From positions 45,222,188-45,286,187 of the forward strand of contig OZ024872.1 in NCBI GenBank assembly GCA_964017185.1: DNA of 64,000 nt, given 5' to 3'. Below are positions 1 through 9,300 of the stretch, one piece after another; positions within the stretch are counted from its first letter, which is position 1, and every line of letters starts with the position of its first letter. The position numbers and the translations under genes were made by a program. Source of the stretch: Rugalucina vietnamica (taxonomy: Eukaryota; Mollusca; Bivalvia; Lucinida; Lucinidae). The notes beneath the pieces are model-generated. The model searched no databases. It was not told the DNA's origin and worked only from the letters and a program-made list of their open reading frames with translations.

Positions 1-952
1 AAACAAAGTCGACCTTACTTCTTGCATATTTCAATGTATTTTGATATCTTGCTATTTGACTTGGTAAGTCAATTGGACTGTTTATTGTGTCTTCTATGTT
101 TGCTAAAAATTGTTTTTGAGTATCAAACTGAGTACCAACTCCTATGATACCGGTACGTGTTTGTGCTTGAGATCCTAGAATTGCCCAACAATAGGTTCTT
201 ATGCTATCATTAATACGTTCTATACCTGCACGTGTGAATCCTTTAGACTCATCTAGAATAAATGTAGTCCATCCATCATCTGAGAATTCTTGTTCAATGT
301 ATGATATATTAAGAACTTCATTATTATTTGGTTTTGTAAATGAAAAGACCCAACCATCTTGACCACTATATTTAGTACCTTTATCAAATGGCATATATTT
401 ATTAACATTTTTAGCCCAATAATACATTCTACCAAGACCATCATTGTCATCTAACTTTAATCTCCAGTCAGTATTAACGTCGACATTGAATTCTTGACAT
501 ATCTTTGCATAAGCACCACGGTTATAATCATTAGTAAATTCATTCCAGCTGGAATTACCTGGTATCGCTGCACCTATCTCAAATAATATTCTTCTTATCT
601 GATAGTAAACATGAAATTTAAATAGTGAACCCAAAAATCCTGGGTCAGAAAGATGATGTTTAAAATCTACACCGGATCCAGTAGTGGCGCACCAAACAGC
701 AAAGTTTAATTGATTTTGCCAAAATGTTGTTGGGTCGTTTTGCCATTGTTTAACCACAGCATCTGATGTAACATGCAGTTTGTATTTTTCAAATAGTTGT
801 GGAAAAGATGTGCTAAAACTTTTTCTGTCTGATGTTACCATGATATTTCTGTTGATGAGATCGATATGTTTCTTTTGAAATGAACCTGTGGCATAATTTG
901 CTTTATCGTTATACTTGAACTCGGCTGGTATCATTTTTTTTATTTGAAACAT
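1..952 (-). CDS. Uncharacterised protein of virus-like element, 3' part outside window
   Basis: An uninterrupted minus-strand frame runs from ATG at 952 (a second ATG is at 934) to the window edge, giving 317 codons with no stop. The protein is soluble-looking and mixed alpha/beta, with no signal peptide or membrane helix. It is rich in aromatic residues, with stretches such as FWQNQLNFAVWCATTG and RTYCWAILGSQAQTRTG, which are the kind of segment conserved in structural proteins. I have an unverified memory of similar uncharacterised proteins scattered through cnidarian and other invertebrate genomes. It is followed 23 bp upstream by the fibre-like gene, which suggests a virion or packaging role, but no catalytic motif is visible and I do not assign a function. 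Confidence 0.75.
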   Translation of the reverse strand, partial: MFQIKKMIPAEFKYNDKANYATGSFQKKHIDLINRNIMVTSDRKSFSTSFPQLFEKYKLHVTSDAVVKQWQNDPTTFWQNQLNFAVWCATTGSGVDFKHHLSDPGFLGSLFKFHVYYQIRRILFEIGAAIPGNSSWNEFTNDYNRGAYAKICQEFNVDVNTDWRLKLDDNDGLGRMYYWAKNVNKYMPFDKGTKYSGQDGWVFSFTKPNNNEVLNISYIEQEFSDDGWTTFILDESKGFTRAGIERINDSIRTYCWAILGSQAQTRTGIIGVGTQFDTQKQFLANIEDTINSPIDLPSQIARYQNTLKYARSKVDFV

Positions 953-975
953 AATTAATTGTTGAAAAAAAAAAA

Positions 976-1791
976 TTACTGCTGAGCCAGTCTTTCTAAT
1001 CTGTCAATACGTCTTCTTAAAACAGAATTTTCATCTACAAGTGCCTGGATACGTGAGCTAATATACCGTCTTGTAACGGCTCCGTCTTCTTGTACAGGGT
1101 CAGAGAGACCAATGATTCTATGCTGTTTCATATCTAGCCTTCCATCCAACACATTGTCTTCGTTGGCTTTTAGATATTTTCTATCAGCTTCTTCTTTTTG
1201 TAAAAAACTTTCAGCTTCCTCCTTTGTTAAAAAGGTTTCAGCTTCATCTTTCGATAAAAACTTTTTATCAGCTATTCGAACATAGTCATACAAATATTTA
1301 GCAGTGACAACATCACGATCATATGCTGGATTTTCCTGAGGATTTCGGGGGTGTTCAATGTTTGTTATACGATTGTACCCAAGATTCAAATCTGATTGTA
1401 ATGCTTCGGTTCCGTAGATTACGTCTTGCAGAGCTAAGATTTGATTTTGAAGATTGTGTATATTTGCAGTATTCAGAGAAGTAGTTTCTGGAAGATCAGT
1501 TCTTAGTTTATCGATTTCATCTTTATTCTGTTGGATGCTTGCATAGTGCTCTTGATGTTGTTTAAGATTGTCATTGCTTTCTTGGTCAAGTCTAGCGTTA
1601 ACCTCTGCAAGCTTGTCGTCTAAAAGTTTTGTTTTATATTCTGAACGTTTATTGACATACCTCTTGTTAACAGCATCGTATGAATCTGCCGGGCTTTGAA
1701 CATCTATTATTCTGTTGCCTTCCATATCAAGGTCACCCGATATGGTATAAGTGTCATCTTCATAAATATAATTTGATCCGAATATACTCAT
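976..1791 (-). CDS. Fibre-like coiled-coil protein with three tail-fibre-type repeats
   Basis: The product is 271 aa. It has three copies of a motif of the form L-D-M-x3-R-I-I-x3-P followed by DAV-x-K/R-RY: residues 19-46 (clear), 132-171 (degenerate) and 217-244 (clear). This pattern is familiar from phage tail-fibre and other trimeric attachment proteins. Between them lie long charged coiled-coil segments (about 50-125 and 172-208). The second contains three 9-residue repeats with core FLxKEEAE. A last basic coiled coil (246-271) could be a trimerisation end. There is no signal peptide or membrane segment. The ATG at 1791 follows the next gene by 26 bp. A virion fibre or stalk is my inference from repeat type and gene context; the receptor-binding part, if any, is not evident. 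Confidence 0.7.
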   Translation of the reverse strand: MSIFGSNYIYEDDTYTISGDLDMEGNRIIDVQSPADSYDAVNKRYVNKRSEYKTKLLDDKLAEVNARLDQESNDNLKQHQEHYASIQQNKDEIDKLRTDLPETTSLNTANIHNLQNQILALQDVIYGTEALQSDLNLGYNRITNIEHPRNPQENPAYDRDVVTAKYLYDYVRIADKKFLSKDEAETFLTKEEAESFLQKEEADRKYLKANEDNVLDGRLDMKQHRIIGLSDPVQEDGAVTRRYISSRIQALVDENSVLRRRIDRLERLAQQ

Positions 1792-1817
1792 TTTTTATAA
1801 CTGCAATATTTTTTTTA

Positions 1818-3237
1818 TTATTGAATATTTAGTTCAACTAAAATCGGTAGCCCATGATTGTCTATGGGAACTTCGTTTTCATCAGTAATTCTAAATGACA
1901 ATTCAGTAATGCAACCATTAGTAAGATTTTTAAAAACTGGGCGATCAAAAGATAAATGGACACATTTACCAAAAGATATGTCAGATATTGGAATTATAGC
2001 CAGCAGTGAACTTGGCACACCATTTTCAAAGTTGTCTGTGGTATTGATTTGATCTAAATATACATGAAGTTCCTTTGGTTTAGCAAAATCGACCATTTTA
2101 GTTCCTATGTATCGACCAGCAGTGAATCTTCCCCGTTTTGATGCTATCCCAAGTAAAGCCAAGATTCCTTTAGATATTTCGATTTCAGTGCCAACTGGAA
2201 TTTCTAAGGTTGCTATTCCGTTGTTTTTATTGACAGATAAGTCAATGTTTTCTTTTGAAAAGATATCTTTCAGATCTTTAAAGTTGTACAAACCGCTTTC
2301 AATGTCGATTTGTTTAGTTTTGGTTGCAATATGCTGTTTACCTTTGACATTGTACCATCCAATCCAATATATTATCATACATGTGATATTTCCCGATATC
2401 GGCGTATTCCCCCGATATCAAGGGCCCTTATATGCCCCTTTCCCGGTGGTCCCCCGATATGCCCTCTCTCCCGATATGACAAAAAGTCCATTTATGTACT
2501 TTATTTTACACTTTTTTTTTATCCAAGTGTCCTATTTTTTATGTAAAGTGTAGTATAAATACGGTACCCAATACAGCAGTGTGTATTCAATATTGACTCG
2601 ATAATTTGTGTCACTGATACCTGGAGGCTATTTATAGAGCAGTTGAACAGCCTGTGTTGGAGTGTCAAATAATTGATGTTTTTACAACAAGGATTATTTC
2701 AAATTAACGGATTAATTAATCAAGCCTGGTGTCAGCTATTTAATTGATCACCAAAATAAACAATGTGCCTTAAAGTGACAAGCGCTGTAAAAACAGATAC
2801 AATTAGAAAGATTACAATCAATTATGGAATGACCAAAATTTACGGAGCGTATCGCAGCGAGTGAAAAATGAGAAAAACCCATTGTAATGCTGACATTGGA
2901 TTTAAGCACTTCATATTCAAAATAGTTTGGATGTAATTGTTGCAATGGTAAGAATTTACAACCTATCTAATGTTATCTTTTTTTCTACTTCAAAAACATC
3001 CCCCAAAACCACTGAGCTCTTGAATGTTATTGGTGATGACCACGAGAAAAGAAACCTCCCGATATGACAGGCAAATTTACGATATCAAACTGAAAATCTC
3101 CCGACCGTGGAGAAGGAAAATATCACATGTATGTATATTATTGATTTCAAACATACTAACCTAGTATTTTGCATATTTGGAATGTATTCTTGAAGCTGAA
3201 AAGTTTGATTAACGTTTGTAAAAGTGTGAGATATCAT
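1818..3237 (-). pseudogene. Beta-rich virus-like element protein, split by a transposon
   Basis: The frame starts at ATG 3237 and runs to 3134. It is then interrupted by a 758 bp element (2376-3133), and one copy of the 8 bp duplication is redundant; it resumes at 2367 and ends with TAA at 1818. Removing the insertion and one duplication leaves 654 nt, exactly 218 codons including stop, in one frame. So this was an intact gene of 217 aa until the insertion. The ATG at 2376-2378 that opens the downstream piece lies inside the transposon terminal repeat and is accidental. The protein has no membrane helix and alternating hydrophobic strands, with a glycine-tyrosine step near the middle of the N-terminal half and a repeated strand-turn pattern toward the C-terminus. 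I suspect a minor capsid or spike-base protein, unproven. Confidence 0.75.
2376..3133. mobile_element. 758 bp non-autonomous DNA transposon with 8 bp target duplication
   Basis: The ends are inverted copies of CATACATGTGATATTTCC (2376-2393 and 3116-3133, one mismatch). They are flanked by perfect direct repeats TATATTAT (2368-2375 and 3134-3141). An 8 bp duplication with ends starting CA fits hAT or P superfamily elements. The interior carries several CCCGATAT motifs near both ends, possible subterminal transposase sites, and no coding capacity. Confidence 0.85.
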
Positions 3238-3281
3238 TTTATTTTTTTATTATAAATTTATTTAAAAATTGTATTTAAAAA
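3238..3281. promoter_or_regulatory. AT-rich divergent spacer, possible bidirectional promoter
   Basis: Only 44 bp separate the minus-strand ATG (3237) from the plus-strand ATG (3282). The spacer is almost pure A/T and includes TATAAATTTA. Regulatory use is inferred from position alone. Confidence 0.35.
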
Positions 3282-3863
3282 ATGAAACCACCTACAGCAC
3301 CAATTTATCCCGATTTGAATGGTTCGACTGACGATGGCCACAATTACAGATTACAAAAGATATCAGATGTAGAAAAGCAGCTTTTAGTTGAGAGAGGTTT
3401 AAGAAAAGCATTATATAAAAAATATAAACGGGGAATCTATCTTACAGATGGGTTTGATACTTTATTAATTTCTGCTAGTGTTATTTTGGCTGGTGTCTGA
3501 TTAGCCATACCAGTTTTGTTACCTTTAGAGATTGTTGCAGTTGTTTGTGGATGCATGGGTGTCTGTGTCAAGGCATTTAGACGTAAATTAATGTCGAAAG
3601 CACAGAAACATTATGAGATTAAAACTATAGCAGAAAGTAAACTAAATAGTATTAAAGATTCGATTTCCGAGGCATTAAGTGATGGACGAATATCAGAACA
3701 AGAATTTAAAACTGTTCTCGATGAGTTGAATAAGTTTAATGATTTGAAAGATAAGACATGTTCCAAGCAGTCAGGACTGAGTGATGCAGAAAAACAGAAG
3801 TTGATCGCAGAAGGCAAAGCGCAAGCTCTAAGCGTCATTCAAAAAAAAGTACAAGGCACATAA
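3282..3863 (+). pseudogene. Small two-helix membrane protein with late-domain-like N-terminus, broken by TGA
   Basis: One frame runs from ATG 3282 to TAA 3861-3863 (193 aa if continuous) but carries TGA at 3498-3500, codon 73. The first residues contain PTAP (4-7) directly followed by YPDL (9-12). These are the two classical short motifs that bind TSG101 and ALIX of the ESCRT machinery in budding viruses. After a charged helix (about 25-50) come two hydrophobic segments (about 57-72 and 77-96) flanking the stop, then a lysine-rich turn and a conserved-looking helical domain (about 105-160) with the pattern KLNSIxDxIxxAL-DGxIS. The codons after the TGA keep the same style, so the stop looks recent. 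Possible role: membrane or envelope protein of the element. Function is inferred. Confidence 0.65.
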
Positions 3864-5090
3864 TGTTTTTTAATAAGTTTGTATTTGTTAATGAGCCGCC
3901 ACCTATTTATTGTGAAAGCTAAACAGTGATTAGCTATGAGCGTATGTCGTGATGTCATCTGGTGTCACTGTGATGGTTCCTTAAGGTCTGAGACGATTCC
4001 AATACAACCCCTATTACTTAGCATTGGTATATCATGTGTTAAGAGTGATCCACAACCAGTATACAGTTGTATATAAAAATCTCGTATTTGAATTTCCCGC
4101 CCAACATTCCATTTTCTCTCAAGTTTACAAAGGAATGTGTTCGCTTATTTCTAAGTGAAGAGAGACAACTCACGATTGATAGTTTTTAAAGAATGACGTA
4201 TAGTTTCCCTTAGACTAAAATGATAAAACATTTTGCATACATATATTTACACAATGTTGATAACCCTCAAAGTAAATTGGCTGCATAGATATCGCCATGT
4301 ACCATAACAACACAGATAAAAATATTGACTATGTATTTTAATCAGTACACACACAGGGTCATGTTTAAGTACTTAAGAATATTAAAAATATCACTGTTTA
4401 TATGTGGATGTACATAATAAAGCAAGAATAAAATATATTCTTACAGTGTCAAGGAATTTTGAAATAGTATAGGTAAGTGCCGACAGTTTCTATTCCACAG
4501 CATTGTTTATTGTTTTAAAATGATATAAGCTGCCCAAGTAATGGGATATTACTCATTGTGTAAAAAAAAAATAAACAACATTCCAATCTGACAGGCCTGT
4601 CAGCGGCTGGCAAAGTGCCAAGATATCAACCAATCAACAAACTCTGTATTTTTAATCAACCAATGAACAAACTGTGGTTTTACTATAGTAAAAAAAATAG
4701 TATTTTAATCAGTGTTGACAAACTTTTCATATCAAAACAAATCGTGTACATGTTATCAGTTTACTTGTAAACATTGTTTGTAAAGTTGACCCGGTGAAAT
4801 AACTGTTAAATATTAATAGTAAAAATTAAGGCTTCTCATCCACTGAGGCTTAGAAAAAAGATATATATCCAGACTTTTTGACATATTTGTTGACCTCTGA
4901 CTCTGAATAAGGTGAATATCCAGAATTTCCGATATATTTGTTGTCCTCAGACTCTGTATTTTTTTATGCAAGTTTGATACATGAACACCTGTTCTCAGTG
5001 GCTGAGAGCAGGTGTATTTTAGATATATTTCAGAAACCTTATTTTACATATATATATCCATGAAATTAGGTCACAGTGACCTATAAGTAT
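3864..5090. other. Intergenic stretch without recognisable genes
   Basis: AT-rich sequence with no convincing frame. It contains a partially repeated segment around 4855-4965 (two copies of a unit including GACTCTG and TCCAGA), and no terminal inverted repeat that would close the virus-like element. Confidence 0.5.
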
Positions 5091-5099
5091 ATTGGGGTC

Positions 5100-6100
5100 A
5101 AAGGCCTGGTCGTACTCACTCATAATCTGAAAGAAGTAAGAAAATATACTAATTGAGTGTCAAGATATAAGGCAAAATCACTGAACCATGGAAAGTAGGT
5201 CAACCGACCCTTACCGTCATGCCACACAAGTCAGTGCCACAAAGTCAAAAGATGAATGACCAACCATCTTCCTAAGTTGTTTCTATTAAGAAATAAAAAG
5301 AAAAAAAATTCGGGGAGTTCTAGATTTTGACCTCTAGCCCCGCCCCCCTGACTCCGACCCAGAGGTCCGATGTCATGGAACCTAAAGTGTATGAAGTATG
5401 AATGCTTTATGATAAGTTGTTGTCAAGATATGGACTCCTGGTAAAAGTTACACAGCAGTACATCTATTTTTTACAGTGTTCTAGTTTTTAACCTCCAGCC
5501 CAACCCCCAGGCATGGACCGAGAGACCCAATGCCATGAAATGAAACTCAACCCTACAGGGTACCTATGGTCCGAGTATGAAAGCCCTCTGATAAAAAGTT
5601 TTCAAGATATAGACTTCTAGAATTCTATATCACAGAAAAGCCATTATTATTAATGGTGTTCTAGATTTTAACCTGTAGCCCCACCCCCTGGCATGGGCCC
5701 AGGGATCTGATGCCATGGAATGAAAGCCGACCCTACAGGGTGTCAATGGCCCAAGTATCAATGCTTTCTGATGAGTGGTTGTCAAGATATGGACTTCTAG
5801 AAAACTTTAACACAAAAATTGCCATTTTTGAAGGTGTTCTAGATTTTAACCTCCAGCCCCACCCCCTGGCCTGGACACAGGGGCTCGATATCATGGAATG
5901 AAAGCTAACCCTACAGGGTATCTATGGTCCAAGTATGAATGTTTTCTGATGAGTGGTTGTCAAGATATGGACTTCTAGAAAACTTTAACGCAAGTGTGAT
6001 GTGCACGGGAACGCGCACGGGAACGCGCACGGGAACGGGAACGTGGACGACCGGGGTGACTGCAATAGCTCTATGCACTTCGTGCAGTCGAGCTAAAAAT
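5100..6100 (+). repeat. Pearl/HINE-type array: ~180 bp tandem units, GC hexamers, hairpin
   Basis: About four degenerate units with a period near 180 bp are marked by TTCTAGATTTT at 5318-5840 and by ACCCTACAGGGT at about 5550, 5729 and 5908. They are followed by tandem ACGGGAACGCGC units (6003-6045). A hairpin follows at 6068-6095 (AGCTC...GAGCT with inner TGCAC/GTGCA) and then AAAAA. The order core array, microsatellite, hairpin, A run matches pearl/HINE elements of bivalves. It lies just past the 3' end of the six-exon gene. Confidence 0.6.
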
Positions 6101-6134
6101 GTGATAAGCTTTAGTCATTAGCATTATAGGTTAT

Positions 6135-6229
6135 CTTCATAAAGCGATACCAAATTTTTCATCTTTTTTATTCTGCAATACCAACTTTTTCATCATTTAT
6201 TTTCATAAAGCAATGCCTACTTTTTCATC
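6135..6229 (-). repeat. Three tandem ~32 bp copies covering the stop codon of the six-exon gene
   Basis: On the minus strand the unit GATGAAAAAGT-GG-ATTGC recurs at about 6229, 6194 and 6163. The first copy encodes the C-terminal residues and TGA; the other two are in the 3' UTR and each also ends in a stop. TTTATT on the plus strand at 6196-6201 and 6167-6172 gives minus-strand AATAAA poly(A) signals within the copies. Confidence 0.7.
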
Positions 6230-6357
6230 ATCTGGTATATTTTTCAGGTTTTCCATGGCGACTCTACAGCCCGGGGCATGGTCTGGTATCTCAGTCTGCC
6301 AGCCCAGTCGCTCTCTCAGCTTAATCAGGTTGTATATAACATCATCATTCTCTGGAG
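6203..6357 (-). CDS. Exon 6 with stop, six-exon gene
   Basis: 155 nt. The acceptor is CTTATATTGTAG. The two leading bases complete an Ala codon with exon 5. It encodes PENDDVIYNLIKLRERLGW, continues to IPDDEKVGIAL and ends at TGA (6203-6205). Confidence 0.8.
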
Positions 6358-9300
6358 CTACAATATAAGAGAAAAATCAACGGCACTGCAAGAAAGTTTG
6401 TCTAGCCTTTCCAACAACGTCTGGTAAAAACCAGGCTGTACTGACACAGAAAATTGCTATATCAAGAAGTGCATGTGTATAAAGATAAAGTTACCTTATC
6501 GATGTCAAAATGATGCATCCAAACAAAAACAACATAAAGACAATAAGATGTGAACCCATGGACTTTCCATTTGGAATCTACAATGTCCCCATGCTTCCCA
6601 TATTTTATCTTATCTTACCACTTTCATCTGACTGTATAAATTGTGATGAAACCTGTTATTTGTGAACGTTACTAGGCAAACAAGAGAATTATTTGAATAT
6701 CTATACTATGCAAGAAGCAAATAAAGGATGTGAAGGAAGTGTCATCAGGAAAATATGTCTGTGAAATATATACCCCCTTAAACCCCACTTTTATATAGAA
6801 AAACTGGGGTTTGCAGGGGTATACCTACTTGTCTTATTTTTGGTCCAAAACCTACAGTGTTGTATGTTAGAACCCTAACGTGTACCCACAATGTATGTTT
6901 TGAGGAAAAGAGTTAAAAAAATATATAAAAAATTCCAATTAAATTTTTCTGAAAAAAAAAAAAAAATCTTTGTATATTGCATGGGCGTGTTTTAATAATG
7001 TTCTGTGCATTTTGTCCTCAAGACAGAGCTGGCTTAGTAACGTTCACTGAAAAGATCAAACAAATACAAATATGTAGTACCAAAAATAAAATTGCAAACT
7101 GAACAGAAACTGAAAATAAAATATAACTGGAAATAAATATACAAGACACATGCCAATCAAAAACTAGAATTTGTTTTCTATGTGAAAACTGATGTCTCCC
7201 CCCTTTCATGTGCATGTCCAAAATATGCAAGCAAGAGTTATAGTTCTTGTGCATCACATATCCTGTCATTCTGTTTTATAAGTGTACCAAGTTTCATTGA
7301 AATATCTCTTACGGTTTTCAAGTTATAGAGGGGGCACGAAAGTGTTTGGAAAATAATCAAAGGGAAATAACTCCAAAGATATGAAAGCAAGAGTAATGAT
7401 TCTTGTGCATCATGCTTTATAAGTGTACCATGTTTCATTGAAAAATCTCTAATGGTTTTTGAGTTATAGAGCAGACATGAAATTGAATGAAAAATAATCA
7501 AAGGGAAATAACTCCAAAGATATGCAAGCAAGAGTTATGGTTCTTTAGCATGACACATCATCTCATCGTGCTTTATAAGTGTACCAAGTTTCATTGAAAT
7601 ATTTCTTATGGTTTTCAAGTTATAGAGTGGACATTAAATTGTATGGAAAATTAATCAAAGGGAAATAACTCCAAAGATATGAAAGCAAGAGTTATAATTC
7701 TTGTGCATGACACATCGTCTCATCATGCTTTATAAGTGTACCACTGAAATTTCTCTTACGGTTTTCAAGTTATATGGTGGACACGAAATTGTATGGAAAA
7801 TGATCAAAGGGAAATTACTCCAAAGATATGCAAGCAAGAGTTATGGTTCTTTAGCACGACACGTAATCTCATCATGCTTTATAAGTGTACCAAGTTTCAT
7901 TGAAATAACTCTTACGATTTTCGATTTATAAAGCGGACACGAAATTGTATGGAAAATAATCAAAGGGAAATAACTCATAAAATACTCAAGCCAGAGTTAT
8001 GGTTCTTGTGCATGACACATCGTCTGATCATGCTCAATAAGTGTACCAAGTTTTATTCAAAAATCTTAAACGGTTTTCAAGTTATACAGCGGACACGAAA
8101 TTGTATCGAAAATAATCAAAGGGAAATAACTCCAAAAATACTCAAGCCAGAGTTATGGTTCTTGTGCATGACACATCGTCACGTCGTGGTCTACTAGTGT
8201 ACCAAGTTTCATTGAAAAATCTTTAACAGTTTTCAAGTTATACAGCGGACACGAAATTGTATCGAAAATAATCAAAGGGAAATAACTCCAAAAATACTCA
8301 AGCTAGAGTTATGGTTCTTGTGCATGACACATCGTCTCGTCGTGGTTTACAAGTGTACCAAGTTTCATTGAAAAATCTTTAACGGTTTTCAAGTTATAGA
8401 GCGGACACGATTTGTGACGGACAGACGGACAGACGGACGGACGGACAGACAGACGGACAGACAGACGCACGGGGAAAAACAATATGTCTCCCGACCCTGT
8501 CGGGGGAGACATAATGAGCCGCTAAGTGAGAAAACTGGTCTTCGGGATTTCCAACCAGGTCTGACACAAACTGGCCTGTGCAGCTACAGAAGATGGCTAG
8601 AAGCCTCAAATTTAAGACTAGGAAGAAGTGGAATTGTACTATCTGAGTAGCGAAAACAAAGGCGCTGGTCAGCTGTGCAGTTATTGCACAGCTGATCTGC
8701 GCAGTTTTCGCAAAGGCAAATATCCGGTTTTCTCATGATGCGGCTAAAATAATGTACAACAAAAATACAAGGAACATAAAAAAATTACTGTGTACTCTTT
8801 ATGGGTAGATACATTAGAACATGCATATAATATACCTGACTTCTTTTTGTCTTCTTTTCTAGCAGCTTTGTAAAAATATAAAGTTTTATAAACAGGTTTA
8901 AACAATTTCTATACCTGAACTGTCCACCAAGCCGAAGAAAAGCCATAAAGTCAAAAAGTTTTAGACATGAAATAATGTTCGAACTCATTGAACATTTTTT
9001 ACTGTTTAGAAATATCAAAGTTTCTGCACAGGCCCTTGAAGTTATAGCCACAAATAATAAAAATAATGCTTCAAATAATGCTTCAAATGCAGTATTTCCA
9101 TGTAGACACTATTATTTTACGGCATATTTTAATGATTTATGGTTATAACTTCAAGCACCTGTGGTTTCTGAAACAAACCAACACAAACCTTAAGATAAGA
9201 CACTGATTTCGTAAGTCATGGTACTTAATAGAGGCTGCCAGTAATAGGCATATGTATGATGCAGTTCAATATCAGTTTTTCAGAAAACAGGCCTTAGAAC

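Larger units (their letters stand above)
1..3863. mobile_element. Right-hand part of an endogenous virus-like DNA element
   Basis: Four reading frames are packed almost without gaps: minus 1-952, 976-1791 and 1818-3237 (spacers 23 and 26 bp), then plus 3282-3863 (spacer 44 bp). None has introns. This density is unlike the rest of the window, and one product looks like a trimeric fibre, so I read it as a fragment of a large DNA transposon or endogenous DNA virus in the broad Polinton/adintovirus sense. No polymerase, integrase, ATPase or protease is in view; they could lie left of the window. No terminal repeat was found after 3863, so the right limit is only the last frame. The copy is inactivated by an insertion and by a premature stop. 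The element class is an inference. Confidence 0.6.

Noticed and set aside
253-450. 65-codon minus-strand frame
   Set aside because: It is out of frame with the longer open frame 1-952 that covers it.
2107-2553. 148-codon plus-strand frame
   Set aside because: It crosses the transposon border and runs antisense to the split virus-like gene; chance.
7238-7531. 97-codon frame and neighbours in the tandem array
   Set aside because: Repeated codons simply mirror the ~155 bp units.
7192-8513. CRISPR-like regular repeats
   Set aside because: Units are long, contiguous and degenerate, in eukaryotic DNA, with a microsatellite and hairpin end: a HINE array.
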